This document shows, one piece after another, positions 28,009 through 36,343 of a stretch of DNA of 64,000 nt (position 1 is the stretch's first letter; every line of letters begins with the position of its first letter). The stretch covers positions 62,001-126,000 of the forward strand of contig JADKFV010000004.1 in assembly GCA_016717325.1 (NCBI GenBank), in the 5' to 3' direction. The notes under the pieces are model-generated. The model had not been told where the DNA came from, searched no databases, and worked only from the letters and a program-made list of their open reading frames with translations. This stretch comes from Bacteroidota bacterium. GTDB taxonomy: Bacteria; Bacteroidota; Bacteroidia; AKYH767-A; OLB10. The position numbers and the translations under genes are program-made.

Positions 28009-29283
28009 TTATGTAATCATACCAGCTTCGCGAAGTACCTCTGCCAGATTGCTCACCAGCTTATCTATCTGCTCATGTGTATGGGTGGCCATCATGGATA
28101 TACGCAGGCGTTGCTTGTCAATTGGAACCGCTGGATATTCAACAGCATTAATAAACAAACCCCGTTCGTGCAATTTTAGTGCTATCTCACGCAAATTATA
28201 TTGTTGTGGCACCAGTATAGGAACAATAGCCGAACTTGATGTTGCTTCGATTCCGGATAAAGCAAGCTGGTTTACAAAATAATTTGTGTTTTCGATTAAA
28301 TTTTTTCGCAAAGAAGTATCACTTTGCATTATTTCTAATGCGGCCAACAATCCGGCAACAACCATAGGCGACAAGGAAGCCGAAAACATATATTGTGGAC
28401 TTAAGTATCTTAAAAAATTAATAGAATCTTTACTGCCACAAATAAATCCACCGGTAAATGCAAAAGATTTGCTGAAGGTGCCGAGGTGTAAAAACACTTT
28501 TTCGCGTGGAAGTATTTCAGCAGCACCTGATCCTTTTAATCCCAGAATACCTGTGCCATGAGCATCATCTACTACCAACCGCGCTTTATAAGTATCACAT
28601 AATAATGATATTTCCTGAAGATTTGCAATGTCGCCATCCATACTATACACACCTTCAACCACAAGCCACTTTTCGTTCACCTTGTCGGCATAAAATTCCA
28701 TCTTTCGTCTAAGGTCTGTCATATCATTATGCCTGAAGGGAATTTTTTTACAACGCACACCTAATAATGCATTGTGCAAAGATGCATGATTGTATTCATC
28801 ATAAAAAAATATATCTTCTTCACGCACCATAGCATTAAGCCAACCGCCAATGGCATTGAAACCACAGGAAAATAATAGTGTAGCCTCACTGTCTTTAAAC
28901 GCTGCTAACTTTGTCTCTAATTCATTATGCAATTCCGATGTGCCATTTAATAAAGGAGGCCCACCCATACCAACTCCGTATTTGGCAATGGCTGCCATTA
29001 CAGCCTTTTCAACTGTGGGATGTGTGGCAAGCCCCAAATAATTATTGCTGCCAAACATCAGCATTTCTTTGGTAAGGCCGGTCAAAGGATCTTTTACTTT
29101 TACTACTGTATCGGTTGCGGATAGTAATTCGCGCCTGTACAAATTATGTCCATGTGAAAATAACTCTTCGGTAAAACTGCGCAGGCCTTTCATTCGTGAT
29201 TCCAGAGAGGGATTGTCACTTTTAATAAAGTCTTTTAAAGTAATATTGTCGAAATAAGGCTGTACTTTAGTTTCTTTATACAT
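28009..29283 (-). CDS. Alpha-oxoamine synthase (second copy, serine palmitoyltransferase/KBL-like)
   Basis: A 424-residue PLP enzyme with a longer N-terminal extension than the 22774-24018 enzyme. Sites: MFGSNNYLGLATHP, GPPLLNGTSELHNELE, YDEYNHASLHNA, VVDDAHGTGILGLKG and the PLP lysine at about K274 in LGTFSKSFAFTGGF. Substrates are an amino acid and an acyl-CoA; which ones cannot be read off. The two paralogues differ widely in sequence, so they probably use different substrates. The ATG at 29283 is chosen over a TTG two codons earlier. It heads a minus-strand run with an uncharacterised gene and, further on, the hydroxyacyl-CoA dehydrogenase. Confidence 0.85.
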   Translation of the reverse strand: MYKETKVQPYFDNITLKDFIKSDNPSLESRMKGLRSFTEELFSHGHNLYRRELLSATDTVVKVKDPLTGLTKEMLMFGSNNYLGLATHPTVEKAVMAAIAKYGVGMGGPPLLNGTSELHNELETKLAAFKDSEATLLFSCGFNAIGGWLNAMVREEDIFFYDEYNHASLHNALLGVRCKKIPFRHNDMTDLRRKMEFYADKVNEKWLVVEGVYSMDGDIANLQEISLLCDTYKARLVVDDAHGTGILGLKGSGAAEILPREKVFLHLGTFSKSFAFTGGFICGSKDSINFLRYLSPQYMFSASLSPMVVAGLLAALEIMQSDTSLRKNLIENTNYFVNQLALSGIEATSSSAIVPILVPQQYNLREIALKLHERGLFINAVEYPAVPIDKQRLRISMMATHTHEQIDKLVSNLAEVLREAGMIT

Positions 29284-29545
29284 AATCAATTGCCAAAAAT
29301 GGCGTTATCTGATAAAACTGAATAGATGTTTTTTATCTTAAATACAAGTGAGAATAGAAGAGGAATTCTTGTAAGTATTTTTAGAATAGGGAATAAATAT
29401 GAACAAGTTATTAACAACAAAAAAATATTTGTGCTAACTTGTTTCTTTTTCTAAGTAAATATAGCTAAATTAGAGGCTAAATTTTTTTCGTTTGTTGAAA
29501 ATTTAAAAAAATGGGTAATAAAAAAACACTTAAAAATTAATTTAA

Positions 29546-30430
29546 ATGGATTTGCTTGATAGAAAAAAATTGACACACATATATATATGTATGTTGTTTT
29601 TAATAATAAGCGGTTGCAAAAAAGAAGAAACAGTAACTGTGAGTGGCAACAATGCCCCGGTCGACAATACAATATCGGAATTGAAGATTGAAAATTATGT
29701 AAATAAAACATTCATTTCGGTATTGGGGCGTGAACCACAATCTATCGAATTAAAATATTACAAGCAAGAATTTTTGACCAAAGGCTTCAGTGTTGACCAA
29801 CGCAAAATTTTTATCGATGATGTAATTGATATTGCCGATTACCGTGTGCATCTATACGGCATTAACCATAGTGCCATTTTGCAAAATATGGATACCAACG
29901 AGTACAGCCAATTTATATCGATTTATCAAATACTTTTAAGCGATACTACATATTATGCGTTTTGGAATATTATAATTTTTGAACAAAACCGATTAAAAGC
30001 CTTGCAACAATTTACCGACCCATGGTTGAATGGCACAAAAAAAATATCGGACATGCACAGGCTTATGGTATACAATTATTTTTACGACCAAATAAATATG
30101 GGCTCACTCAATTATGTAAATACAGTGTTCCAGCAATTTTTAAAACGCAATCCTACTCAATACGAACAAACATCGGGCGTGGCCATGGTAGACGGACAAG
30201 CGGCAATACTGCTGGGGAAAACAGGTGCTACAAAAGAAGACTTTAACGACATTATTTTTTCATCGGCCGATTATTATGAAGGTGCTGTACGCGAATTGTT
30301 TCAACGTTTTATGTTTCGTGAGCCAACAAACCTGGAGTTGAGCACATTGACACAAAAATATAAATCGCAACAAAATTATGAGGATATAGAAAAAGAGATT
30401 CTTACAATGGATGAATTTGCAGGCATATAA
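29546..30430 (+). CDS. Lipoprotein with three DUF4214-like repeats
   Basis: A 294-residue protein with a lipoprotein signal (LFLIISGC, Cys24). The mature part repeats a module whose mark is an Arg-x-Pro followed by Glu: VLGREPQSIELKYY (58-71), FLKRNPTQYEQ (about 197) and FMFREPTNLELSTL (about 255), each preceded by a helix (YVNKTFISV, YVNTVFQQ, AVRELFQR). Between the second and third lies SSADYYEG, like the SxEY end of DUF4214 modules. I infer DUF4214-like helical repeats; no enzyme site is visible. It is the first gene of a five-gene exported operon centred on a DUF1501 protein. Confidence 0.7.
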   Translation: MDLLDRKKLTHIYICMLFLIISGCKKEETVTVSGNNAPVDNTISELKIENYVNKTFISVLGREPQSIELKYYKQEFLTKGFSVDQRKIFIDDVIDIADYRVHLYGINHSAILQNMDTNEYSQFISIYQILLSDTTYYAFWNIIIFEQNRLKALQQFTDPWLNGTKKISDMHRLMVYNYFYDQINMGSLNYVNTVFQQFLKRNPTQYEQTSGVAMVDGQAAILLGKTGATKEDFNDIIFSSADYYEGAVRELFQRFMFREPTNLELSTLTQKYKSQQNYEDIEKEILTMDEFAGI

Positions 30431-30463
30431 ATATTATTTTTTCAAAATTAAAAAATACTAAAA

Positions 30464-30958
30464 ATGAAAAACTATAAAATCAAAATACTAATTGTAGCAA
30501 TTGCATTGGTTAATGCTATTGCATGCACTAAAGAAAAGAAGGCAGTATACGAAGTGAATGAAGTGACTATAAAAGGCGACAACAATCCTAAGGTTCGTGC
30601 AAAAACCACACTCGAATTTATTTCTATTGCCTATCAGGATATACTGGGGGCAACGGTTTCCACGGCACAACTATCATCGTTGAGCATTGCCTACACAGCC
30701 TTTGGCGATAAAAAACTGATAGAAGATATGATAATAAAAAATTTGCTCAATGAGCCAGGAGCTATCATCCCAACCAAAGCAAGCATGACGGCCGACCCTG
30801 CAAAGTTTGTAGACGAAACCATAAAAAAAATATTTAACCGCAACCCTAATGAATACGAAAAATATTATTTCACTAACTTAATAACCACCAATACAAACGT
30901 TACGCCCGAAGCAATTTATTATGCGTTGATGACATCAGAAGAGTACCGTTACTATTAA
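30464..30958 (+). CDS. Lipoprotein with DUF4214-like modules
   Basis: A 164-residue lipoprotein (Cys21 after ALVNAIA). It contains FISIAYQDILGATVSTAQLSSL and VDETIKKIFNRNPNEYEKYYF, then ends ALMTSEEYRYY, which again resembles a DUF4214 module with its terminal S-E-E-Y-R. It is thus a shorter relative of the preceding protein. Spacing to its neighbours is 33 and 45 bases, consistent with one transcript. Function unknown; likely a periplasmic or surface partner of the DUF1501 protein. Confidence 0.7.
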   Translation: MKNYKIKILIVAIALVNAIACTKEKKAVYEVNEVTIKGDNNPKVRAKTTLEFISIAYQDILGATVSTAQLSSLSIAYTAFGDKKLIEDMIIKNLLNEPGAIIPTKASMTADPAKFVDETIKKIFNRNPNEYEKYYFTNLITTNTNVTPEAIYYALMTSEEYRYY

Positions 30959-31003
30959 TTTTAAATTGAAAAAAGTAAAATCGTTTTATAAAATAAAATA
31001 AAA

Positions 31004-32311
31004 ATGAGAAGACGCGATTTTTTAAAAAAGACATTAACCGCTGCAGCTGGTGCAGTTACTTTGCCTTATATATTACCCAGCGGGCGATTGTTTGCAGCTA
31101 CTGGTGCACGTAAGGCCAACCATGTGGTGTTTTGTATGTTTGCCGGTGGTGTACGCAATTTCGAATCGGTGCAAAAAGCCGAAGGAAACTTATTGCGCAC
31201 AATGCTTAATGGTACCGAACCCATCACAAGTGATATTGCCGCAGCGATGGAGCCATTGCCTAATTCGCCATTTGCACAACCACTTCAAAATTATGGCACT
31301 TTGTATAAAGAGTTTCGTTATAGTACCGGTCCAACAGGACATTACAATGGCCATACTACAGCTATTACAGGTACGTATACACAAGTCGATTTGAATATAC
31401 GCGACCATCCGGCTACACCAACAATTTTTGAATATTACCGCAAGCACAACACGTCATCGCAGTCGGCAATGAACACCTGGTGGGTGGCAAATAATCTTGG
31501 CCCCTACCCTGCACTTAACTATAGTAAAGATTTAAATTATGGTGCTGCATACGGAGCAAATTTTATCGCACCTACGTTTTTAATAAGCCCACAGGGTTTT
31601 GATGCGTTGGGAAATATGAAAACATTTTCCAGTGCCGAAGAAGCCATTGTTACTAATATTAAGCAATATGTAAATAGCAATTTTGCCTTGCAGTTTTTGG
31701 ACAACGATGCCGGAATTATTAATCAGGCACAGGATGTAAAAACATTACAAAATTTTATTCTCGATAAATTTAATAAAGCGGTGAGTGGACAATATGTGAA
31801 TCCGTGGAATCTTGCATCGGCTAATATTATGAATAATGATATGTACAACATTTTATTTGCCGAAGAAATTATTAAAGAATTTAAACCGGAGTTGCTTGTA
31901 GTAAATATGCAGGATGTAGATGCCTGCCATTCCAACTTTACCGGTTATTGCAATAACCTTCGCAAGGCCGATTATGCTGTTGCACATTTATGGGAAACCA
32001 TACAAAATACTCCCGGAATGGCCAACGATACTATTATGATAGTAGCACCCGAACATGGCAGAAACCTTGTACCTAACTCTATAGTTGATGCTTATGGTCG
32101 CAAAGCACTCGACCACTCCAGTGATGCCACATCGCGCGAAATATTTTGTTTGGTGCTCGGCCCACCAAATGTTGTAAAGCAAAATAATGTAATCAATTCC
32201 ATTAAAGGAGAAAGCATCGACATAGTGCCAACTATTGCAAATATTTTAGGCTTCGATAATAGTATTGCCGGGCAATTGCAAGGCAGTTTGCTGGTCGATG
32301 CATTTTATTAA
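31004..32311 (+). CDS. Tat-exported DUF1501 protein (alkaline-phosphatase/sulfatase superfamily)
   Basis: A 435-residue protein with a twin-arginine signal (MRRRDFLKKTLTAAAGAVTLP). The body matches DUF1501: NHVVFCMFAGGVRNFES early, GPTGHYNGHTTAITG, a central LLVVNMQDVDACHSNF and the late IVAPEHGRNLVP, GRKALDHSSDATSREIFCLVLGP and DIVPTIANILGF, the last as in sulfatases. These supply possible Asp/His metal ligands. DUF1501 proteins are typically paired with DUF1800 or DUF1549/1553 and cytochrome c proteins in planctomycetes and Bacteroidota. Here the partners are instead DUF4214-like lipoproteins and a cytochrome-like lipoprotein. Substrate unknown. Confidence 0.85.
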   Translation: MRRRDFLKKTLTAAAGAVTLPYILPSGRLFAATGARKANHVVFCMFAGGVRNFESVQKAEGNLLRTMLNGTEPITSDIAAAMEPLPNSPFAQPLQNYGTLYKEFRYSTGPTGHYNGHTTAITGTYTQVDLNIRDHPATPTIFEYYRKHNTSSQSAMNTWWVANNLGPYPALNYSKDLNYGAAYGANFIAPTFLISPQGFDALGNMKTFSSAEEAIVTNIKQYVNSNFALQFLDNDAGIINQAQDVKTLQNFILDKFNKAVSGQYVNPWNLASANIMNNDMYNILFAEEIIKEFKPELLVVNMQDVDACHSNFTGYCNNLRKADYAVAHLWETIQNTPGMANDTIMIVAPEHGRNLVPNSIVDAYGRKALDHSSDATSREIFCLVLGPPNVVKQNNVINSIKGESIDIVPTIANILGFDNSIAGQLQGSLLVDAFY

Positions 32312-32327
32312 TCATTAAATTCTTACA

Positions 32328-33260
32328 ATGAAAAATAATAATCAGTTTATAAAAATAGTTTTGGGAATGGGCATCGTACTCATTGCATTAATACTACAAC
32401 AATGTAAAGAGAATGACCTGCCCGATAATCCGTATGATGGATTGATAAGCAATGTAACACCTCCTGTAGTGGATACAACAAGTGCGTTTTCGATACAGGG
32501 ATTACACAAAAATATTTTTTCGCCACAGTGTGCTAATCCCGGCTGTCATGATGGAACATTCGAGCCAGACTATCGTACTATTCAATCAACATATTCTACT
32601 CTGGTATATCATTCAGTAGTAAAAAATAATCAGGGAGGCACTTTTAAATATCGCGTAGTACCTTACGATACGGTAAATAGCTGGCTGCACGAACGATTAG
32701 TTACTGGCGACAGTGTGCTTGGGCAAATGCCAATATACTCCACACCACTCGAACAAAAAGAAATTGATAATGTAAATAAGTGGATAATGAATGGCGCCAA
32801 AGATATGTTTGGTGTGCCGGCTGTAAAAGCGTGGTTGCCCAATGCACCACCAGTTGTTGCAGGTTATGCTGCATTTATAGGCAATGTACAAATAGATACT
32901 AACCGCATTAATGGAATAAATTATAATCCATTTATTGTATCGTCAGGTACGGTAATGAATGTGGCATTTTTTGTAACCGATGATAGTACCGATGTGCAAA
33001 ACTTCACAATCAACAAAGTAAAAATCTCTACTTCTCCCGATGATTTTTCGAGTGCCATAGTATACAATTGTATATATTTATTTATCCCCGGCTCGGGCGG
33101 TGTGTGGTATACTCCTATCGATTGCAGTGCATTACCACAAAACAAAGTGTTATACATGCGCTATTACGTTGGCGATGGAATTGCAAACAACAATGTAGAA
33201 TTTCCAACAAATGCATCGCCCAATTTTTACAAAACTTATTTTGCATTTTTTATAAATTAA
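32328..33260 (+). CDS. Cytochrome c-like lipoprotein
   Basis: A 310-residue lipoprotein (Cys26). It has a heme-type motif with an expanded spacing, C68-ANPG-C73-H74 (CxxxxCH), followed later by LGQMP and WIMNGAK, the normal positions of the distal Met ligand and last helix of a c-type cytochrome. The C-terminal half (about 170-310) is a beta-rich domain with FVTDDSTDVQNF. CxxxxCH is not the canonical CxxCH, so heme attachment needs a tolerant maturation system; disulfide or metal binding is the alternative. It begins 16 bases after the DUF1501 stop. Confidence 0.72.
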   Translation: MKNNNQFIKIVLGMGIVLIALILQQCKENDLPDNPYDGLISNVTPPVVDTTSAFSIQGLHKNIFSPQCANPGCHDGTFEPDYRTIQSTYSTLVYHSVVKNNQGGTFKYRVVPYDTVNSWLHERLVTGDSVLGQMPIYSTPLEQKEIDNVNKWIMNGAKDMFGVPAVKAWLPNAPPVVAGYAAFIGNVQIDTNRINGINYNPFIVSSGTVMNVAFFVTDDSTDVQNFTINKVKISTSPDDFSSAIVYNCIYLFIPGSGGVWYTPIDCSALPQNKVLYMRYYVGDGIANNNVEFPTNASPNFYKTYFAFFIN

Positions 33261-33266
33261 ATAGTG

Positions 33267-33761
33267 ATGATAAATAGAAATTTAAAATCTATGCTGAAAA
33301 TAAATAGCACAAAAAACCTGATTGCAAAAGCGTTTTTGTATTTTATGTTTTTTGCAATTGCATTTTCATCATGCAAAAAAAATAGTGACGAAGTAAGTAC
33401 CACGCCAAGCATTACCATCCAAAGTTTAACACCAGGCACCATAAAACAATTTAGCGATACCCTCACTATGATTATTGCATACGAAGATGGCGATGGCGAC
33501 CTTGGTGAAAATAATAGCACTGCAAAAAATTTATTTGTAACCGATAAACGAATAAATATAACAACTGCCTATCGTATAAGTGAGCTTGCACCTCAAGGCT
33601 CTGCCATCAATATTAAAGGCACATTAAAACTTTACCTTTCAAATATTCCTGTGCTGAATGGTAACAACAGCGAATCGTATAATTATGATGTGTATGTAAA
33701 AGACAGAGCCGGCAATACAAGTAATGTGGTTACAAGCTCAAGCGTAACTGTGGTGAAGTAG
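33267..33761 (+). CDS. Lipoprotein, small beta-rich domain
   Basis: A 164-residue lipoprotein with Cys about 36 (FFAIAFSSC). The mature part reads as a bacterial Ig-like or cadherin-like strand repeat: SLTPGTIKQFSDTLTMIIAYEDGDGDLGEN and YNYDVYVKDRAGNTSNVV. The DGDGDLG turn may bind calcium. The ATG at 33267 starts 6 bases after the cytochrome-like gene; a second ATG at 33291 gives a cleaner signal peptide. It closes the five-gene DUF1501 operon. Function unknown. Confidence 0.7.
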   Translation: MINRNLKSMLKINSTKNLIAKAFLYFMFFAIAFSSCKKNSDEVSTTPSITIQSLTPGTIKQFSDTLTMIIAYEDGDGDLGENNSTAKNLFVTDKRINITTAYRISELAPQGSAINIKGTLKLYLSNIPVLNGNNSESYNYDVYVKDRAGNTSNVVTSSSVTVVK

Positions 33762-34045
33762 ATATAGACCATTGGGTTGGTTAGTTAACTTGCAATGTGG
33801 TAAACTACAATAGTTTCAACTGTTACTTTCAATTACAAGGTCTATACTTTCGACTTAAAAGAAATTTCAGTTCTAAAATAAATAAATTTCAAAATGAGAT
33901 ATATAAAATCTTACTTCACGCCACAAACCATTAAGTTTGGGACCAGAAGAAAAGGTGATGTCAATAATTAATTAAATTAAAAATCTCCGTTATAATGCTA
34001 TTCCGTCTTTTTTCAAATTTAAAATTCCAAAATATAAATCATACA

Positions 34046-35210
34046 ATGAACAAACTCATTTTATCACTTGGCTTAATTGCCATTTTCACTTTCAATGTAA
34101 AAGGTGAAGAAGTTAAATTTCAATCAATTGGTTTTGATGAAGCCATAAATCTTGCTCGTAAAGAAAACAAGATGGTGTATATTGATTGCATGACCGAATG
34201 GTGTGGCTGGTGCAAGGTAATGGATAAAAACACTTTTACCAATGACGAGGTAGCCACCATGCTCAATGATAAATTTATAGCACTTAAAATAGATATGGAA
34301 AAAGGCTACGGTGTAAACCTGGCCATGAAGTATCATATAAGTTCGTTTCCAACTACTATAATAATTAATTCTGCCGGTGAGTTAATATATAAACAGTCGG
34401 GCTATCAGGATGCAAAACAATTTTCAAGTACATTGACAAGTGTGCTCAATGGCGAAGGACAAATGAAATATCCAGGTATAAGCACTAAGATAGATATATC
34501 TTATCCTGAATTTTATAAGCAGCGTTTTAAAAACGAAAAAACGAAAATCAAACCGGATGAAAAAGCTGCCGATAAATTTTTGGCCACACAAAAAGATTTA
34601 CTCAATGAAATAAGTTGGAGCATTATATTGACAATGGATGTGAACGAGAAGCACGAAGAGTATTTTATAACGTATATGGCCAAATACCGCGAACTATATG
34701 GCAACGAGGTTGATAATAAAATGGAAAATATAATTTATTCAAGAACAGAAAAAGCTGTAAAAGAAAAAAACGAAACAAAGTTTAACGAAGTAATTGCGTT
34801 GATTGACAAAAAATTTAGTGTGGAGCAGGCTGAATCAATGAAACTTAACAGCAAGCTAGAATTTTATTTAGAAACCGGCCGCTATAAAGAATTTTCGAAA
34901 ATAATGATTGAGCATCTCGAAAAAACCGAATACAATAATGCCCAAATGATAAACGGCTACGCATGGACTTTGTACGAAAAATGTGACGACAAGGAAGTGT
35001 TGCTCAACTCCATTGATTGGGTTGAAAAAGCTTTTAAATACAATGCCGACTACCCCATTTTGGATACTTATGCAGCCCTTTTGTTCAAAACCGGACAAAA
35101 GGATAAAGCCATTATCGGCTGCCAAAAAAGCCATTGCAGTAGGAGAGGAAAAAAAAGAAGATGTTTCATCAACAAAAGAATTGCTACAAAAAATAGAGGC
35201 GATGAAGTAA
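34046..35210 (+). CDS. Exported thioredoxin-fold protein with C-terminal TPR-like part, one frameshift
   Basis: A signal peptide (MNKLILSLGLIAIFTFNVKG) precedes a thioredoxin-like domain with the active site C53-GW-C56 (TEWCGWCK) and the cis-Pro region ISSFPTTIII. The second half is helical with TPR-like phrases (GYAWTLYEKCDDKEVLLNSIDWVEKAFKYNADYPILDTYAALLF). The frame shifts near 35108-35118; the downstream frame continues AAKKAIAVGEEKKEDV and ends LLQKIEAMK at 35210, while the unshifted frame runs into nonsense until 35263. One extra base (or two missing) explains it. Likely a periplasmic disulfide reductase or DsbD-gamma-like protein; partner unknown. Confidence 0.72.
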
Positions 35211-35294
35211 AACTTTTAGAAAATAACTTTCGATTCGAAAATCTTTGCTTAGAAATTTTTTAAAACTATAGCTGAGTACACTTAAATAATCTCA

Positions 35295-35972
35295 CTAAAA
35301 AAACCGTGCGCCAAGCATTCTATTCAATTTCTTTTGGGTGCATACTTTATAAGTTGATGGCACTTGAAAAACATCGTCAGCTATTTTTTGTTCAACAACT
35401 TCTGTGGCAGTGTATTTCATCATTGTTCCGTTTTTATCGAGTGCAACAGAGTACTCTAAAAAAGCACCGTCCACATTATGAAACGCTTTATTGGGTTTGC
35501 CTGTACGCACAATAGATTTAGTGTACCACGCCTCGGTAATTAACGAATCGTCCTGAGTAATAATAATTTTTGTGCATTCGTAACCGGCAATTTTTTTTGT
35601 GTCAGTCATCATTTGCAATTTAAAAGTCTGGCCTTTGTAATATTTTTTTATTTTCGATTGCACAGCAAGTTTATTTCCCGGAAAGTTTAGCAATTGCGTT
35701 ATCAATCCTGCAGCTTCATCGGTAATCATCACAGCAATTGACGAATCGTTTTCGTACCTTGTTTCGGTGCGGTATAGCTTATCATTAAACAAAAGCACGC
35801 ATTGTGTTGGCAAACCACCTGGCAGTTTATCCTTTTCATTTGCCTTTATATAAGCGGCTGTATAAATAATTTTTCCCGATTGAATTCGTTGTGCCATCAT
35901 TACATTGGCAACAAAAATAAGAAGGATAAGGGCAACATAACTATATGTGTATACGCTTGTATTTTTTTTCAT
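35295..35972 (-). CDS. GLPGLI/DUF4412-like exported protein
   Basis: A 225-residue protein with an N-terminal signal (hydrophobic 10-26, ending MAQ). The mature domain follows the GLPGLI pattern: SGKIIYTAAYIKAN, then IAGYECTKIIITQDDSLITEAWYTKSI and IADDVFQVPSTYK, which parallel the DUF4412 protein at 4654-5358 (IDGQDCIKYI then EMWMTS). The family is widespread in Bacteroidota and has no known function. The gene is convergent with the thioredoxin-fold gene and has no close co-directional neighbour. Confidence 0.78.
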   Translation of the reverse strand: MKKNTSVYTYSYVALILLIFVANVMMAQRIQSGKIIYTAAYIKANEKDKLPGGLPTQCVLLFNDKLYRTETRYENDSSIAVMITDEAAGLITQLLNFPGNKLAVQSKIKKYYKGQTFKLQMMTDTKKIAGYECTKIIITQDDSLITEAWYTKSIVRTGKPNKAFHNVDGAFLEYSVALDKNGTMMKYTATEVVEQKIADDVFQVPSTYKVCTQKKLNRMLGARFF

Positions 35973-35984
35973 CTGGTTATTTTG

Positions 35985-36065
35985 TTATTCAGTTCTTGTG
36001 TTATTTTGTTACTGGTTATTGCGTTATTCAGTTATTGGTTATTTTGTTATTACGTTATTAAGTTA
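35985..36065. repeat. Degenerate tandem repeat of TTATTTTGTTATTCAG type
   Basis: About 80 bases of imperfect GTTATT-based units lie just upstream of the GLPGLI gene. Unit length varies between 8 and 20 bases. Confidence 0.6.
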
Positions 36066-36116
36066 TAGAACAATTCAAAGAGAGAACGAGATTAAAAACA
36101 AAAACTAATTTCTACG

Positions 36117-36338
36117 CAGAGATTGCCTCGCAGTTCGAGAATACTCACTGCGACAATTCGCAATGCCGATCGAAGAAAATTCCTCTGCGCAAACGTAACT
36201 AAGAATGCCGACACTTTGTTCGGCATCCCGACCGTAGTGTCGGGACTAAGAACAATCCTCTCCGCAAACGTAACAAAGAACGAAGAACAATCCTCTCCGA
36301 AAAGGAAACTAAGAACTAAAAACTATAAACTAGAAACT
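36117..36338. repeat. Compound repeat region: dispersed hairpin, triple 25-bp repeat and two palindromes
   Basis: From 36117 to 36168 lies a degenerate copy of the element at 13348-13377 (ATTGC and GCAAT arms). A 25-bp unit (TCCTCTSCGCAAACGTAAC...AAGAA) occurs three times, at 36181-36205, 36256-36280 and 36291-36315. Between copies one and two are two adjacent hairpins, TGCCGA...TCGGCA (36206-36225) and TCCCGAC...GTCGGGA (36226-36245). The end (36306-36338) carries the AACTAAAAACTA repeat. The region lies between two minus-strand genes and holds no gene. Confidence 0.7.
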
Positions 36339-36343
36339 CCCCC

